From: Niabella beijingensis
GTDB taxonomy: Bacteria > Bacteroidota > Bacteroidia > Chitinophagales > Chitinophagaceae
Direction: 5' to 3'
Length of the DNA: 64,000 nt
Assembly: GCF_020034665.1 (NCBI RefSeq)
Contig: NZ_JAIQDI010000001.1
Coordinates: 2,108,001-2,172,000 of the forward strand
Below are positions 32,490 to 41,979 of this stretch, in pieces. Numbering within the stretch: position 1 is the stretch's first letter; each line of letters opens with the position of its first letter. The position numbers and the translations under genes are program-made. A model generated the notes under the pieces. It saw only the letters and a list, made by a program, of their open reading frames with translations. It did no database searches and was not told the origin of the DNA.

Positions 32490-33350
32490 CTATAACTCCT
32501 CCAGTTTAAAAAACCGGTCCGGCCGTATTCCCCGCTCTGTTTCCTTTAGCGTACAACATTCCTGTTGCGGATCGTGCTCAAAGAACAGGACGTATTCTTT
32601 TTCCAGGGCTTCCTTTAAAAAAGCTTCTTTCTCGGTCATGGTGATCAGCGGGCGGGTATCATATGCCATCACATAGGGCAGCGGAATATGACCCGGTGAA
32701 GGCAGCAGGTCTGCCATAAACACGATGGTCCGTCCTTTATACTGCACCTGGGGCAGCATCATCGATTCGGTATGGCCACTTGCAAACCGGATGTCGAACC
32801 CTTCCAGGAACGGGGCTGTTTCAAGCATGCCGGCCACTTCTTTTTTGCCGGAAACAAGCTGCAGTTGTCCGCTCTCCTGTATCGGAAGGATGTTCTCTTT
32901 CAGGAAAGAAGCTTTTTCACGCGGATTGGGGTGTATGGCCCAGTCCCAATGCGCTTCATTGCTCCAGTAAACAGCATTTCTGAATGCCGGTACCAGCCGG
33001 TCGTTCTCCTTTTTTATAGCACCGCCGCAATGATCGAAATGCAGGTGTGTTAAAAATACATCCGTAATATCATCGCGGTGAAATCCGCATTGTGCCAGCG
33101 ATTTATCCAGATCGTCATCACCGTGGAGGTAATAATAGCCAAAAAATTTCTCACTCTGTTTATCCCCCATTCCACAGTCCACCAATATCAGGCGCTGTCC
33201 ATCTTCGATCAGCAGACTGCGGGTAGCCCAGCTGCACATATTATTGGCATCTGCCGGGTTCAATCCGTTCCAGATGCTTTTGGGCACCACTCCGAACATG
33301 GCACCACCATCCAGTTTAAAATGTCCGCAATTGATCGTATACAGATTCAT
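32490..33350 (-). CDS. Metallo-beta-lactamase fold hydrolase
   Basis: 286 residues. Metal-binding HLHFDHCGG (HxHxDH core), further His in HIPLPYVM-preceding FASGHTES and the C-terminal FFEHDPQQE. LVDCGMGDKQSEKF before the motif is typical of the lactonase/quorum-quenching-like and related hydrolase branch. No signal peptide, so cytoplasmic. Substrate unknown. Confidence 0.9.
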   Translation of the reverse strand: MNLYTINCGHFKLDGGAMFGVVPKSIWNGLNPADANNMCSWATRSLLIEDGQRLILVDCGMGDKQSEKFFGYYYLHGDDDLDKSLAQCGFHRDDITDVFLTHLHFDHCGGAIKKENDRLVPAFRNAVYWSNEAHWDWAIHPNPREKASFLKENILPIQESGQLQLVSGKKEVAGMLETAPFLEGFDIRFASGHTESMMLPQVQYKGRTIVFMADLLPSPGHIPLPYVMAYDTRPLITMTEKEAFLKEALEKEYVLFFEHDPQQECCTLKETERGIRPDRFFKLEEL

Positions 33351-33400
33351 GGGATGATAATTGAGTGTTGAGAGTTCAGGATTGAGAATTCAGCTGATAG

Positions 33401-34696
33401 CTACTCCTTCCGTTGTTTTACCAGTGCGGCGTACAACCAGAAGAAGCCGACGGCAAAGAAAAGGATCAGGGATAATACCGAATTCTTCATACTTCCGGTT
33501 TTTTCCTCGATAAATCCAAAGACAAAGATACCGATCACAATGGCCAGCTTTTCAGTAAAATCATAATAGCTGAAAAACGAGGCGGTATCTTTTGTATCGG
33601 GCATCAGCTTGGCATAGGTAGACCGGCTGAGTGACTGAATCCCGCCCATCACCAGGCCCACGGCAACTGCCAGTCCATAAAAAAGATACTCTCCGTTGCC
33701 ACCTCCTTCCGCCACCACAGCAGTAAAATAAGCGGCAATGCAGATCAGGATCCAGAAAATGACCACCCCCATCAATACTTTTATATTGCCGTACCGGGCC
33801 GACAAACGCGACATATACCAGGCTCCGGCTATGGCCACCAGTTGTATCATCACTACCGAAATGATCAGCCGTTCATCCGGAAGACCGAGCAGTTTGCTGC
33901 CAAACAACGTAGCCGCCAGCATTACGGTTTGTACACCCATGCTGTAAAAAAAGAAGCCCCGGAGGTAACGCTTCAGCACCGGCATCTGCTTTACCTGCTG
34001 GTATACTTTTTTAATTTCCAGGAACCCTTCTTTAAAAACGGTATCCCGGGTCTTATTTACCGGTGCCGATTGCGGCAGCCGGGCAAAAGTGATCTGCGCA
34101 AAACCGAACCACCAGATACCCACAAGCAAAAAGGTAAGCCGTGTGGCAAGGCCTTTATCTGTCATTAAAACAATCAGCAAAAAACCCACCAGCTGCATGA
34201 TAACACTACCCACATAACCGAAAGAAAACCCCCGGGCACTGATCCGGTCGCGATCAGCAGGAGCTGCAATTTCCGGCAGGTAGGCATTGTAAAATACCAG
34301 GCTTCCCACGTATCCCATCGCTGCCAGCATAAAGGCGATCACGCCCAGACCCAGCGTATCGCTGGTAAAGAAAAACAGTACCGCCGAGCCCAGTGCACCC
34401 ATATAACAGAAGAACCGCATAAAGTTCTTCTTGTTCCCTCTTGTATCAGCGATGGATGTGAGAATGGGATAAAGAATGGCAATAAAAAGATAGGCAATGG
34501 CCAGCACATAATCATAGAGCGAAGAGTTGACAAACTGCCGCCCCAGAAAGTCCACTTTATGTCCGCTGGAATTACTTCCGGTGACTGCCAAAAAATAGAT
34601 CGGGAAAAAAGTAGTGGTGATGACCAGGTTGTAAACAGAATTGGCCCAGTCGTACATGGCCCATCCGTTGATCACTTTCTTGGAAGCCGTTTGCAT
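33401..34696 (-). CDS. MFS transporter, UMF1 (Atg22-like) family
   Basis: 431 residues with about 12 membrane helices. The start KKVINGWAMYDWANSVYNLV and the motif YNAYLPEIA are characteristic of UMF1 permeases; GGIQSLSRSTYAKLMPDTKD lies between helices near 350. Related proteins are thought to export amino acids or peptides from vacuoles in fungi; bacterial substrates are not known. Confidence 0.9.
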   Translation of the reverse strand: MQTASKKVINGWAMYDWANSVYNLVITTTFFPIYFLAVTGSNSSGHKVDFLGRQFVNSSLYDYVLAIAYLFIAILYPILTSIADTRGNKKNFMRFFCYMGALGSAVLFFFTSDTLGLGVIAFMLAAMGYVGSLVFYNAYLPEIAAPADRDRISARGFSFGYVGSVIMQLVGFLLIVLMTDKGLATRLTFLLVGIWWFGFAQITFARLPQSAPVNKTRDTVFKEGFLEIKKVYQQVKQMPVLKRYLRGFFFYSMGVQTVMLAATLFGSKLLGLPDERLIISVVMIQLVAIAGAWYMSRLSARYGNIKVLMGVVIFWILICIAAYFTAVVAEGGGNGEYLFYGLAVAVGLVMGGIQSLSRSTYAKLMPDTKDTASFFSYYDFTEKLAIVIGIFVFGFIEEKTGSMKNSVLSLILFFAVGFFWLYAALVKQRKE

Positions 34697-34798
34697 GGAG
34701 TTTTTTTATTTCCATAAAAATACGGGTTTTGCCAATGCCAATGCGATGCAATATGCTTTTCCGCATCCCGGGGATGCAAATAGGTCCGGACCGGCGTC

Positions 34799-35329
34799 CT
34801 AAGCAGAGCGGGCGTCTTTAAAGGCTGTTTGCAGCAGCTGTAACAGTTGTTCCGTTTTAACGGTTAAGAAATTAGCTGTAATGCCTACCGGTGTTTTATA
34901 TAACTGATAATTCAGCTCCATCGCACGTTTTTTTACCGGATTTTTCTGCTGCCTGAGGTAAAGGAGCGGATCTTTTACCTCCATCATAATAAACTGCTGA
35001 CCGGCCGCTTCCTCCACCCGGATACTTCTTACATCTTTCCACAATATCCTGCCGGCGGCAATACCACTTGAGTTATCTGTAATCCCTTCTGCATCGATGA
35101 TCAGTCCTTCCTTTTTATCCCTTAGTTTCAGAAAAAGGAGGATGGCACAGAGGCCAAAAAATGCCGTACAGATGTAGCCGATGATCCGGATCATGGTAGG
35201 ATCATCGCTTCTGATAAACAGCATGGGCCTGCTGATAAAAAATACACCTGCAATTACAAATGCCAGTGAACCGACAAAGGCGGCAAGCGTTTTCCTTTTG
35301 CTGATGGGGATTCTTATGGGCTCCTTCAT
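34799..35329 (-). CDS. STM3941-like small membrane protein
   Basis: 176 residues. Two N-terminal membrane helices (about 15-32 and 45-65: LAAFVGSLAFVIAGVFFI, IICTAFFGLCAILLFLK-like) and a PH-like cytoplasmic domain with GLIIDAEGITDNSSG, WKDVRSIRVEE and KKRAMELNYQLYKTPVGI. The pattern fits the STM3941 family of uncharacterised proteins. Confidence 0.8.
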   Translation of the reverse strand: MKEPIRIPISKRKTLAAFVGSLAFVIAGVFFISRPMLFIRSDDPTMIRIIGYICTAFFGLCAILLFLKLRDKKEGLIIDAEGITDNSSGIAAGRILWKDVRSIRVEEAAGQQFIMMEVKDPLLYLRQQKNPVKKRAMELNYQLYKTPVGITANFLTVKTEQLLQLLQTAFKDARSA

Positions 35330-35350
35330 GTTATAAATTGTCCGCTATGG

Positions 35351-35358
35351 CAAAAATA
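35351..35358 (-). promoter_or_regulatory. -7 element of the STM3941-like gene
   Basis: CAAAAATA on the plus strand (TATTTTTG on the minus strand), 22 nt from the start codon at 35329. Confidence 0.45.
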
Positions 35359-35425
35359 CGATGCTGTACCCAAACCGCAACCGGGTGGCCAGGCAGATCC
35401 TTTGTATGACGGGCACTGTTCCGTA

Positions 35426-36409
35426 TTACCGGTGCAGCAACCGCACTGCATCTTTTGCAAAATAGGTGGCAATCAGCGCAGCGCCGGCTCTTTTAATGGA
35501 TGTCAGGCTTTCCAGTACGGCCTTTTCCTCATCCAGCCAGCCTCTTTCTGCGGCAGCCTTAATCATGGCATACTCCCCGCTTACATGGTAGGCGCTTACC
35601 GGAACCGTAACTGTATTTGCTATTTCCCGTATAATGTCCAGGTAGGCCATTGCCGGTTTTACCATCACAATATCCGCTCCTTCTGCCACATCCTGCAGGG
35701 TTTCATTGATGGCCTCAATACGGTTTGCATAGTTCATCTGGTAGGTCTTCTTATCACCAAAGCCGGGGGCACTGTCCAGCGCATCCCGGAAGGGGCCATA
35801 AAAGCAGCTGGCATATTTTGCAGAATAGCTCATAATGCCCACACCGGAAAAACCGTCCGCTTCCAGGGCCTTGCGGAAGGCACCGATGCGTCCGTCCATC
35901 ATATCGCTGGGGGCAATAAAATCCGCTCCGGCAGCAGCATGGGAAAGGCTCATCCGGGTAAGCGCTTCTACTGTTTCATCGTTCAGTATATAACCGCTTT
36001 TCACATCCACGATACCATCATGCCCGTATTCTGAATAGGGGTCCAGTGCCACATCGGTCATTACCACCATTTCCGGAACTGCATCCTTGATGCTTTTTAC
36101 CGATTGCTGCATGAGCCCATCAGGATTCCAGCTTTCCTTACCTGTGTTATCTTTGAGCGCATCATCACATTTTACAAATAACAGCACACTCCTGATCCCC
36201 ATCTGCCACAGTTCTTTTACTTCCTCCACTGTTTTATCTACAGAGCGGCGGAAATAATTGGGCATGGAGCTGATCGGCTCCACAACATCATTGCCTTCTG
36301 TAATAAAAAGGGGTAAGATAAAATCGCTGGCCCGTAGCTGCGTTTCAGCCACCATCTCCCTGATGGCCGCATTTCTTCTTAATATCCGGTTTCTATGTTG
36401 TAGTATCAT
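35426..36409 (-). CDS. hemB: Delta-aminolevulinic acid dehydratase (porphobilinogen synthase)
   Basis: Condenses two 5-aminolevulinate molecules to porphobilinogen. 327 residues, TIM barrel. Schiff-base lysines in SYSAKYASCFYGPFRD and VMVKPAMAYLDI; APSDMMDGRIGA is conserved. The metal site reads ALDPYSEYGHDG without the three cysteines of the zinc type, so a Mg-dependent enzyme is expected. Last gene of the minus-strand haem run. Confidence 0.97.
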   Translation of the reverse strand: MILQHRNRILRRNAAIREMVAETQLRASDFILPLFITEGNDVVEPISSMPNYFRRSVDKTVEEVKELWQMGIRSVLLFVKCDDALKDNTGKESWNPDGLMQQSVKSIKDAVPEMVVMTDVALDPYSEYGHDGIVDVKSGYILNDETVEALTRMSLSHAAAGADFIAPSDMMDGRIGAFRKALEADGFSGVGIMSYSAKYASCFYGPFRDALDSAPGFGDKKTYQMNYANRIEAINETLQDVAEGADIVMVKPAMAYLDIIREIANTVTVPVSAYHVSGEYAMIKAAAERGWLDEEKAVLESLTSIKRAGAALIATYFAKDAVRLLHR

Positions 36410-36446
36410 GATCGATTATTTTTTAAACCTGGCAGTCCTTTCCGGT

Positions 36447-37316
36447 TTAGCAGCCGCCATAAGAATAGATAATTTCAACACCCTGGTCCCTGATAAGGAA
36501 TGTTGCGCCGGTTGATCCGCCTTCCGAAGCATATTCAAAATCAATCCGGTTCTTCTCTTTGACCGGTTCGCCGGCATCATTGTACTGCTCCGGCTGGTAC
36601 CACCAGGAGAAAGAATCATACAGGCTTTTTATCTTATTAACGCTTTTTTGCTCTTCCGGTTGTATCCGGGTTCCCCGGGTAATTTCCAAGAGAAAGAGGA
36701 CCGCTTCACTCAGGGAGGTATGGGGTAAAAAGATCCGGTGTTCGTCCCCTCCGGGGCCACCTTCTTCTGCGTACTGTTGTAATACACGGTAGGTGATCCC
36801 GCCCGTGAACCGGTACTGCTCTGTAAAATGGATCTCTTCTTTGGCTTGCTTTTCCAGCTCCTGCTTCCGGTAAGAAAGCGGTTTGCCGAAATAGGTCTTC
36901 AACGCATCCAGCACAGGTATATCCTGGTAATCCTGGCTTTCGCTTTTTTTATAAAGCGGCTTATACGGAATATGTGACAACAGCCCCAGCGGTACATAGC
37001 CCGTTCCGCGTGCGCCCTGTACCTTTACCCAGGTTGTCTTTAACGGATAAAAACTGCCCACAGGATTCAGGTTGCCTTCCTCCTTTTTATGTACTGAAGT
37101 GTCTCCGTAATAACTAAGGTAAATCGTATATGACGGACCGGCTGTACCAGGAATGACGTTCACCGGATTTCCGGCCGGTATCCTTTCCACGATCCCGGCA
37201 GCGGCAGAAGGCCGTTCATAAACCGGCAGCGGAAAGCCACTCCAGTTATAGTATTGCGGCTGTGCCTGAGCAGCTACTGAAAACAAAAAGCAACATATGT
37301 AAAAGACCGCTTTCAT
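36447..37316 (-). CDS. Exported protein with SH3-like domain inside the haem operon
   Basis: 289 residues. Start taken at ATG 37316, where a signal peptide begins (KAVFYICCFLFSVAAQAQ); the longer frame to 37412 runs into hemF control sequence. An SH3-like fold is suggested by PLPVYERPSAAAGIVERIPA, VNVIPG and KTTWVKVQGARGTGYVPLGL. The C-terminal 170 residues are unrecognised. It stands between hemF and hemB, which may be accidental; no haem-binding motif is seen. Confidence 0.78.
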   Translation of the reverse strand: MKAVFYICCFLFSVAAQAQPQYYNWSGFPLPVYERPSAAAGIVERIPAGNPVNVIPGTAGPSYTIYLSYYGDTSVHKKEEGNLNPVGSFYPLKTTWVKVQGARGTGYVPLGLLSHIPYKPLYKKSESQDYQDIPVLDALKTYFGKPLSYRKQELEKQAKEEIHFTEQYRFTGGITYRVLQQYAEEGGPGGDEHRIFLPHTSLSEAVLFLLEITRGTRIQPEEQKSVNKIKSLYDSFSWWYQPEQYNDAGEPVKEKNRIDFEYASEGGSTGATFLIRDQGVEIIYSYGGC

Positions 37317-37384
37317 TTTGAGATTTGAGATTTGCGTTTTTTTACCTGACATTGTTTTCCGGCCGGCGTCAGACATTGCCGGGA

Positions 37385-38323
37385 TCAGGCCCATTCCCTG
37401 GGATGTTTGCATACTTCTAATAATTTGTCTTCCAGGCTGCCGTGCTCCGGTTCATAATTATAGACAAACCGTACGGTTGGCGGCAGGCTCATTAGGATGC
37501 TTTCTGTGCGGCCTTTTGTTTTCAGTCCGAAGATCGTACCCCTGTCGTGGATCAGATTGAATTCCACATAGCGGCCTCTCCGGATCTCCTGCCATTTTTT
37601 ATTCTCCGCAGCATAGGAAGTATGTTTTCTCTTTTTTACAATAGGCAGGTAGGCTTCCAGGAATGCGTCCCCGTTAGCCTTTTGAAAGGCCAGCAGCCGG
37701 TCAGCTTCCTCTTCATTATTCAGATACAGGTAATCGTAAAATACACCGCCAACGCCACGCATTTCATTATCCCGGTGTTTGTTGGAAAAATATTCATCGC
37801 ACTGTTGTTTGTATTTCGGGTACAGATCTGGCCCAAACGGGTCGATGGCATTTTTTAATGTGGTATGAAAATGCACCACATCTTCCTCAAACAGGTAATA
37901 GGGTGTCAGGTCGGCCCCTCCGCCAAACCAGCGGTGTGTTACGTTGCCTGCCGCATCATGTGCTTCAAAATAACGCCAGTTGGCATGCGTGGTGGGCACA
38001 AACGGATTTTCCGGATGCAGCACCAGGCTGATCCCGCAGGCGAACCAGGTGCCCTCATTCACCGGCAGCACCTGTTTCATTTTTTCGGTTACATGTCCGT
38101 ATACCACGGAAACATTTACCCCAGCCTTTTCAAAAACAGCTCCGTCCTCTATCACACGGGAATGACCACCGCCGCCTTTTCCATCCGCCCCGCGTTCCCA
38201 GTTATCTTGCTTAAAAACAGCCCGGCCATCTTCTTCTTCCAGTGCCTTGCAAATGCGGTCCTGCAGTCCGTAAACGTATTCGATCCATTGCTGGCGGAAT
38301 GCGTTTGTTTCTTCTTTTTTCAT
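37385..38323 (-). CDS. hemF: Oxygen-dependent coproporphyrinogen III oxidase
   Basis: Converts coproporphyrinogen III to protoporphyrinogen IX with O2. 312 residues with FKQDNWERGADGKGGGGHSR near residue 40, FVPTTHANWRYFE, WFGGGADLTPYYLFEEDVVH, and RGRYVEFNLIHDRGTIFGL. Its ATG overlaps the stop of the M1 peptidase gene by 4 bp (ATGA), so translation is coupled. An aerobic enzyme fits the aerobic respiratory chain encoded downstream. Confidence 0.97.
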   Translation of the reverse strand: MKKEETNAFRQQWIEYVYGLQDRICKALEEEDGRAVFKQDNWERGADGKGGGGHSRVIEDGAVFEKAGVNVSVVYGHVTEKMKQVLPVNEGTWFACGISLVLHPENPFVPTTHANWRYFEAHDAAGNVTHRWFGGGADLTPYYLFEEDVVHFHTTLKNAIDPFGPDLYPKYKQQCDEYFSNKHRDNEMRGVGGVFYDYLYLNNEEEADRLLAFQKANGDAFLEAYLPIVKKRKHTSYAAENKKWQEIRRGRYVEFNLIHDRGTIFGLKTKGRTESILMSLPPTVRFVYNYEPEHGSLEDKLLEVCKHPREWA

Positions 38324-40197
38324 AACGAATAAATATTATCCTCCGGGGTGGCATCCATGAAAATGCCCCCGTCAATTCTCACGCTTTTTATCCTGCCACT
38401 GCTGGGCACCGTAAAAGTCACGGTCTTTTCTTTCCGTTGCCAGATCTCGGGCGTATAATGGTATATTTTTTCTTTCCCCTCTTCGGGCTGAACGATCACG
38501 TCAAAGGGCACTGCAAATCCGCCCACATTTTCCAGTGTGACCGTGGTATTGTTATTGCCGGACGAGGCTTCTTTCACTTTCAGGTCGATATAATTATTAC
38601 TGAAGAACCAGTTTTCCCAGAACCAGGTCAGTTCTTTTTTGGATACGGCATTGATGCAATAAAAATAATCCCAGGGTGTGGGGTGTTTTCCGTTCCAGGT
38701 ATTCATGTAGCCGTGCAATGCTTTTTTGAACAGGCTTTGTCCCAGGAGATCCCTTAAGGCAAGATAAGAAAGGGCGGCTTTACCATAGGAGTTCCTTCCA
38801 TATCCCGCCCCGGACAATTGCGAGGACATAGTAATGAGCGGCTGATCCATTTCCGTTGCAGGATTCCGGATCCAGTTTTTTATCCGGAAGTTTTTAAATG
38901 CACTGTCTGCTGTAGATTTACCGTTTTCCGCGATGCCGATCAGGTACTCCAGTGCTGTAGCCCAGCCTTCATCCATAAACGCATAACGTGTTTCGTTGAT
39001 GCCCATGTAAAAAGGAAAATAGGTATGGGCTACTTCATGATCCACGGTAAGCCGGGAGTCCATCTGATCGCTTACCGAAGCATCATTTACCATCATGGGA
39101 TATTCCATATCTGCAAATCCCTGAACGGCTGTCATGGTCGGATAGGGATAGGCAATCCCCGGCAGGTTATCAGCATACCACTGGATGCAGGATTTGGTCC
39201 ACTCTACATAATTCTTAAAATCAGCGGCGGTATCTTTATATGCGGCCTGTACACTTACGCGTTTTACTTCTTTATTATCGGCAAGTGCCACACTGCCTCC
39301 ATCCCATACAAAATGATTGCTGGTGGCAAATGTAAAATCGGAAACATTCCGTGCACTGAATTTCCATTCATTCCATTCACTGGAATTGGTTACCGCACCC
39401 TGTTCCATATCTTTTGTGGTAGCGATATGTACCACGCGGTTGCTGGTCAGTGACTCGCGGAACCGTTTGAATGCTGCGGGCTGTAATACCTCTTTTGCGT
39501 TTTCCAGCGTACCCGTGGCCCAGACAATGTAATTGGTGGGTACTTTTACAGAAACGGTATAGTCGTTGAAATCGTTGTAAAACTCGCCGCCGTCGGTATG
39601 CGGCAGTACATCCCATCCGTTATAATCATCATATACCGATATCCGCGGATAAAAATAGGCGCAGAAAAAAGTATTGGGATCGATCTGCCCTTCCCGTCCG
39701 CTCAGCTTTGACAGCGGATAGCTCCACTCGATCTCAAATTCCGTTTGAGACCGGGGCAGCAGGGGTGTGTTGAGCGCTACACGATTGGCCGTGCCCCAGC
39801 CATCGCTGTTAACGGAATATGAAGTCCCGTTTACTATAAACTGCCGGATGTTCAGACCTGTTGTTAAGAAATCCCGGGGAACCTGTCCTGCTCTTGGCGC
39901 TTCCGGTTTGTGTATATTGTTCACAAAACGGATGATCACCGATTTGAGCGTGTCCGGACTGTTATTATAGTACGTGATCTTTTCTTTTCCGGAGACTGAT
40001 TTTTCAGCAACATTTACTGCGGCGTCGATGACATACACCCCCCGGTTCTGCCAGTATCCGGCCCCGGGCATGCCCGTAGTGGTGCGGGTTCCGTTTTTTA
40101 CTGCCTTCCGGATGTTACGGGGCATGTACAGTTGCTGGGCTGCTGCGGTAGCCCACAACACGATAAAGACGGTTGTTAAGAAGGGTATTTTTTTCAC
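38320..40197 (-). CDS. M1 family metallopeptidase, exported
   Basis: 625 residues with signal peptide (FLTTVFIVLWATAAAQQ). Zinc site HEVAH at 387-391, with the third ligand Glu about 18 residues later in FMDEGWATALEYL; the exopeptidase GxMEN-like motif is seen as GFADMEYPMMV. Length and the N-terminal beta domain fit the Bacteroidota M1-like (gluzincin) branch. It sits between hemE and hemF in the same direction; hemF overlaps it by 4 bp, hemE precedes it by 15 bp. Periplasmic peptidase in a haem operon has no clear reason. Confidence 0.92.
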   Translation of the reverse strand: MKKIPFLTTVFIVLWATAAAQQLYMPRNIRKAVKNGTRTTTGMPGAGYWQNRGVYVIDAAVNVAEKSVSGKEKITYYNNSPDTLKSVIIRFVNNIHKPEAPRAGQVPRDFLTTGLNIRQFIVNGTSYSVNSDGWGTANRVALNTPLLPRSQTEFEIEWSYPLSKLSGREGQIDPNTFFCAYFYPRISVYDDYNGWDVLPHTDGGEFYNDFNDYTVSVKVPTNYIVWATGTLENAKEVLQPAAFKRFRESLTSNRVVHIATTKDMEQGAVTNSSEWNEWKFSARNVSDFTFATSNHFVWDGGSVALADNKEVKRVSVQAAYKDTAADFKNYVEWTKSCIQWYADNLPGIAYPYPTMTAVQGFADMEYPMMVNDASVSDQMDSRLTVDHEVAHTYFPFYMGINETRYAFMDEGWATALEYLIGIAENGKSTADSAFKNFRIKNWIRNPATEMDQPLITMSSQLSGAGYGRNSYGKAALSYLALRDLLGQSLFKKALHGYMNTWNGKHPTPWDYFYCINAVSKKELTWFWENWFFSNNYIDLKVKEASSGNNNTTVTLENVGGFAVPFDVIVQPEEGKEKIYHYTPEIWQRKEKTVTFTVPSSGRIKSVRIDGGIFMDATPEDNIYSL

Positions 40198-40212
40198 GGT
40201 TCAGTTATATTT

Positions 40213-41274
40213 TTAGCTGTTAGAAAATCTATATGCTTTCACCGTATCCACAAAAGCCCTGGCATGATCTACCGGAACATTGGGCAGTATCCCATGTCCC
40301 AGATTGGCGATATGCCGGTCTTTTCCGAAGGCCCGGAGCATTTCCTTTGTTTCCTTTTCGATCTGCGGAACCGGACCAAGGAGTTTTGCCGGGTCGAAAT
40401 TGCCCTGCAAAGTAACATATTTTCCGGCGATGTTGCGGGCTGTCTGCGGTTCAATACACCAATCAATTCCCAGACCGGCAGCGCCGGTTTGTGCCATTTC
40501 CGCCAGTGATCCCCAGGCGCCTTTGGCAAAAACGATCACCGGGACCTCCGTTTTTAAGGCTTCCACGATCTGCCGTATGTACCGGAGCGAAAATACCTCA
40601 AAATCATTTTTACCCAGCAGGCCGCCCCAGCTGTCAAACAACTGCAACACATCCGCCCCGGCAGCCACCTGTCCTTTCAGATAGGCGATTGTTGTATCCG
40701 TGATCATTTGCAGCAGGGCATGCGCTGTTGCCGGTTGCTGGTAACAAAAGGCCTTTGCTTCATCAAATGTTTTGCTGCCCTTTCCCTGAACCATATAGCA
40801 GAGCAGGGTCCACGGCGCGCCTGCGAACCCGATCAGCGGAACACGTCCGTTCAGTTCTTTTTTGATCAGCCTGATGGCTTCAAAAACATAGCTCAGTTTA
40901 TCATTCACATCCGGAACGCTGATCCGTTGCAGATCTTCTTCTGCCTTTACAGGCTGGGGTAAAAAAGGGCCCAGTTTTTCTACCAGCTGTACTTCCATTC
41001 CCATAGCCTGTGGCACCACAAGAATATCAGAAAAAAGAATAGCAGCATCCACACCTACAATATCTACCGGCTGCAGGGTTATTTCACAGGCCAGTTCCGG
41101 GTTCTGGCATCGCTCAAAAAACGAATAGCGCTCCCGCAACCGGATGTATTCCGGCAGGTACCTTCCCGCCTGCCGCATCATCCATACCGGTGTCCGCTCC
41201 ACTGCTTCTCCGCGAAGCGTTCTTAAAATCAAGTCGTTTTTTATTTCCTGTTGCATCATATTAAATTCATTCAC
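40213..41274 (-). CDS. hemE: Uroporphyrinogen decarboxylase
   Basis: Removes four acetate carboxyls from uroporphyrinogen III. 353 residues. [20 protein letters not shown] near the N terminus (conserved Arg pair), [35 protein letters not shown], and [11 protein letters not shown] plus [11 protein letters not shown] at the end. Starts 6 bp after hemD; the second or third Met (MMQQ, MQQ) could be the true start. Confidence 0.97.
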   Translation of the reverse strand: MNEFNMMQQEIKNDLILRTLRGEAVERTPVWMMRQAGRYLPEYIRLRERYSFFERCQNPELACEITLQPVDIVGVDAAILFSDILVVPQAMGMEVQLVEKLGPFLPQPVKAEEDLQRISVPDVNDKLSYVFEAIRLIKKELNGRVPLIGFAGAPWTLLCYMVQGKGSKTFDEAKAFCYQQPATAHALLQMITDTTIAYLKGQVAAGADVLQLFDSWGGLLGKNDFEVFSLRYIRQIVEALKTEVPVIVFAKGAWGSLAEMAQTGAAGLGIDWCIEPQTARNIAGKYVTLQGNFDPAKLLGPVPQIEKETKEMLRAFGKDRHIANLGHGILPNVPVDHARAFVDTVKAYRFSNS

Positions 41275-41280
41275 GTTTAG

Positions 41281-41979
41281 TCAACGTAACCAGTTATCGC
41301 CGGCCGCAACCAGACGGATCATTTGTCCGATATCCGGTGTTGCGGCTTCCACAATAGCTGAGGTATATTTTTTTAAGGCCGTTGTGGTCGATGGTCCGAT
41401 GGAAACCGCCGTTGTGCCTTCTGTTATCGTATTCAGCGAAAAAAAACTTTCAACACCACTGGGACTATAGAACAGGATCCCGTCATACATACGGTTTATC
41501 CGAACCGGTGTAAGGGTGGTGGTGTAGACGACGAGCTCATTACAGGAGATGCTGTTCTGCCGCAATGCATCCGGAATGGTCTCCAGGCGCAGGTTTCCAC
41601 AAAAAAAGAACAGGTGTCCCGGTCTTTTTTTGATGATCCGCTTTACCAGTGCTGCGCCGGTTGGTGCGGATGCAATGATCTCTGAGCGGGGGAACAGCTC
41701 CCGCACCTTTTTCAGCGTAGCGGTTTCTATGCAGTATATCTTCCATACCGGATCCGCCGTTAACGCGGCCGCCACTGCAGTTACTGCATGGGCGCTTGTA
41801 AAAATCACCGCCGCGTCTGTAAGCGGCACCTGGTCTATTGCTGCAGCAAGTGCTGCGGCGGATACGGTGCGGGTTTTAATAAACGGAATGCAATCAAGTT
41901 CTACCCCGTCGCCTGCCAGTTGCAACAGCCGGCTGTCCAGTTGTTTTGTACTCAGGATATGGAGCGGCTTATTGTTCAT
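41281..41979 (-). CDS. hemD: Uroporphyrinogen-III synthase
   Basis: Closes hydroxymethylbilane with D-ring inversion. 232 residues, two-domain HemD fold; weakly conserved as usual, but DAAVIFTSAHAVTAVAAAL, FFCGNLRLETIPDALR, DGILFYSPSGVESFF and AVSIGPSTTTALKKY are typical, and the position between hemC and hemE is decisive. Its start lies 11 bp inside the end of hemC. Confidence 0.93.
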   Translation of the reverse strand: MNNKPLHILSTKQLDSRLLQLAGDGVELDCIPFIKTRTVSAAALAAAIDQVPLTDAAVIFTSAHAVTAVAAALTADPVWKIYCIETATLKKVRELFPRSEIIASAPTGAALVKRIIKKRPGHLFFFCGNLRLETIPDALRQNSISCNELVVYTTTLTPVRINRMYDGILFYSPSGVESFFSLNTITEGTTAVSIGPSTTTALKKYTSAIVEAATPDIGQMIRLVAAGDNWLR

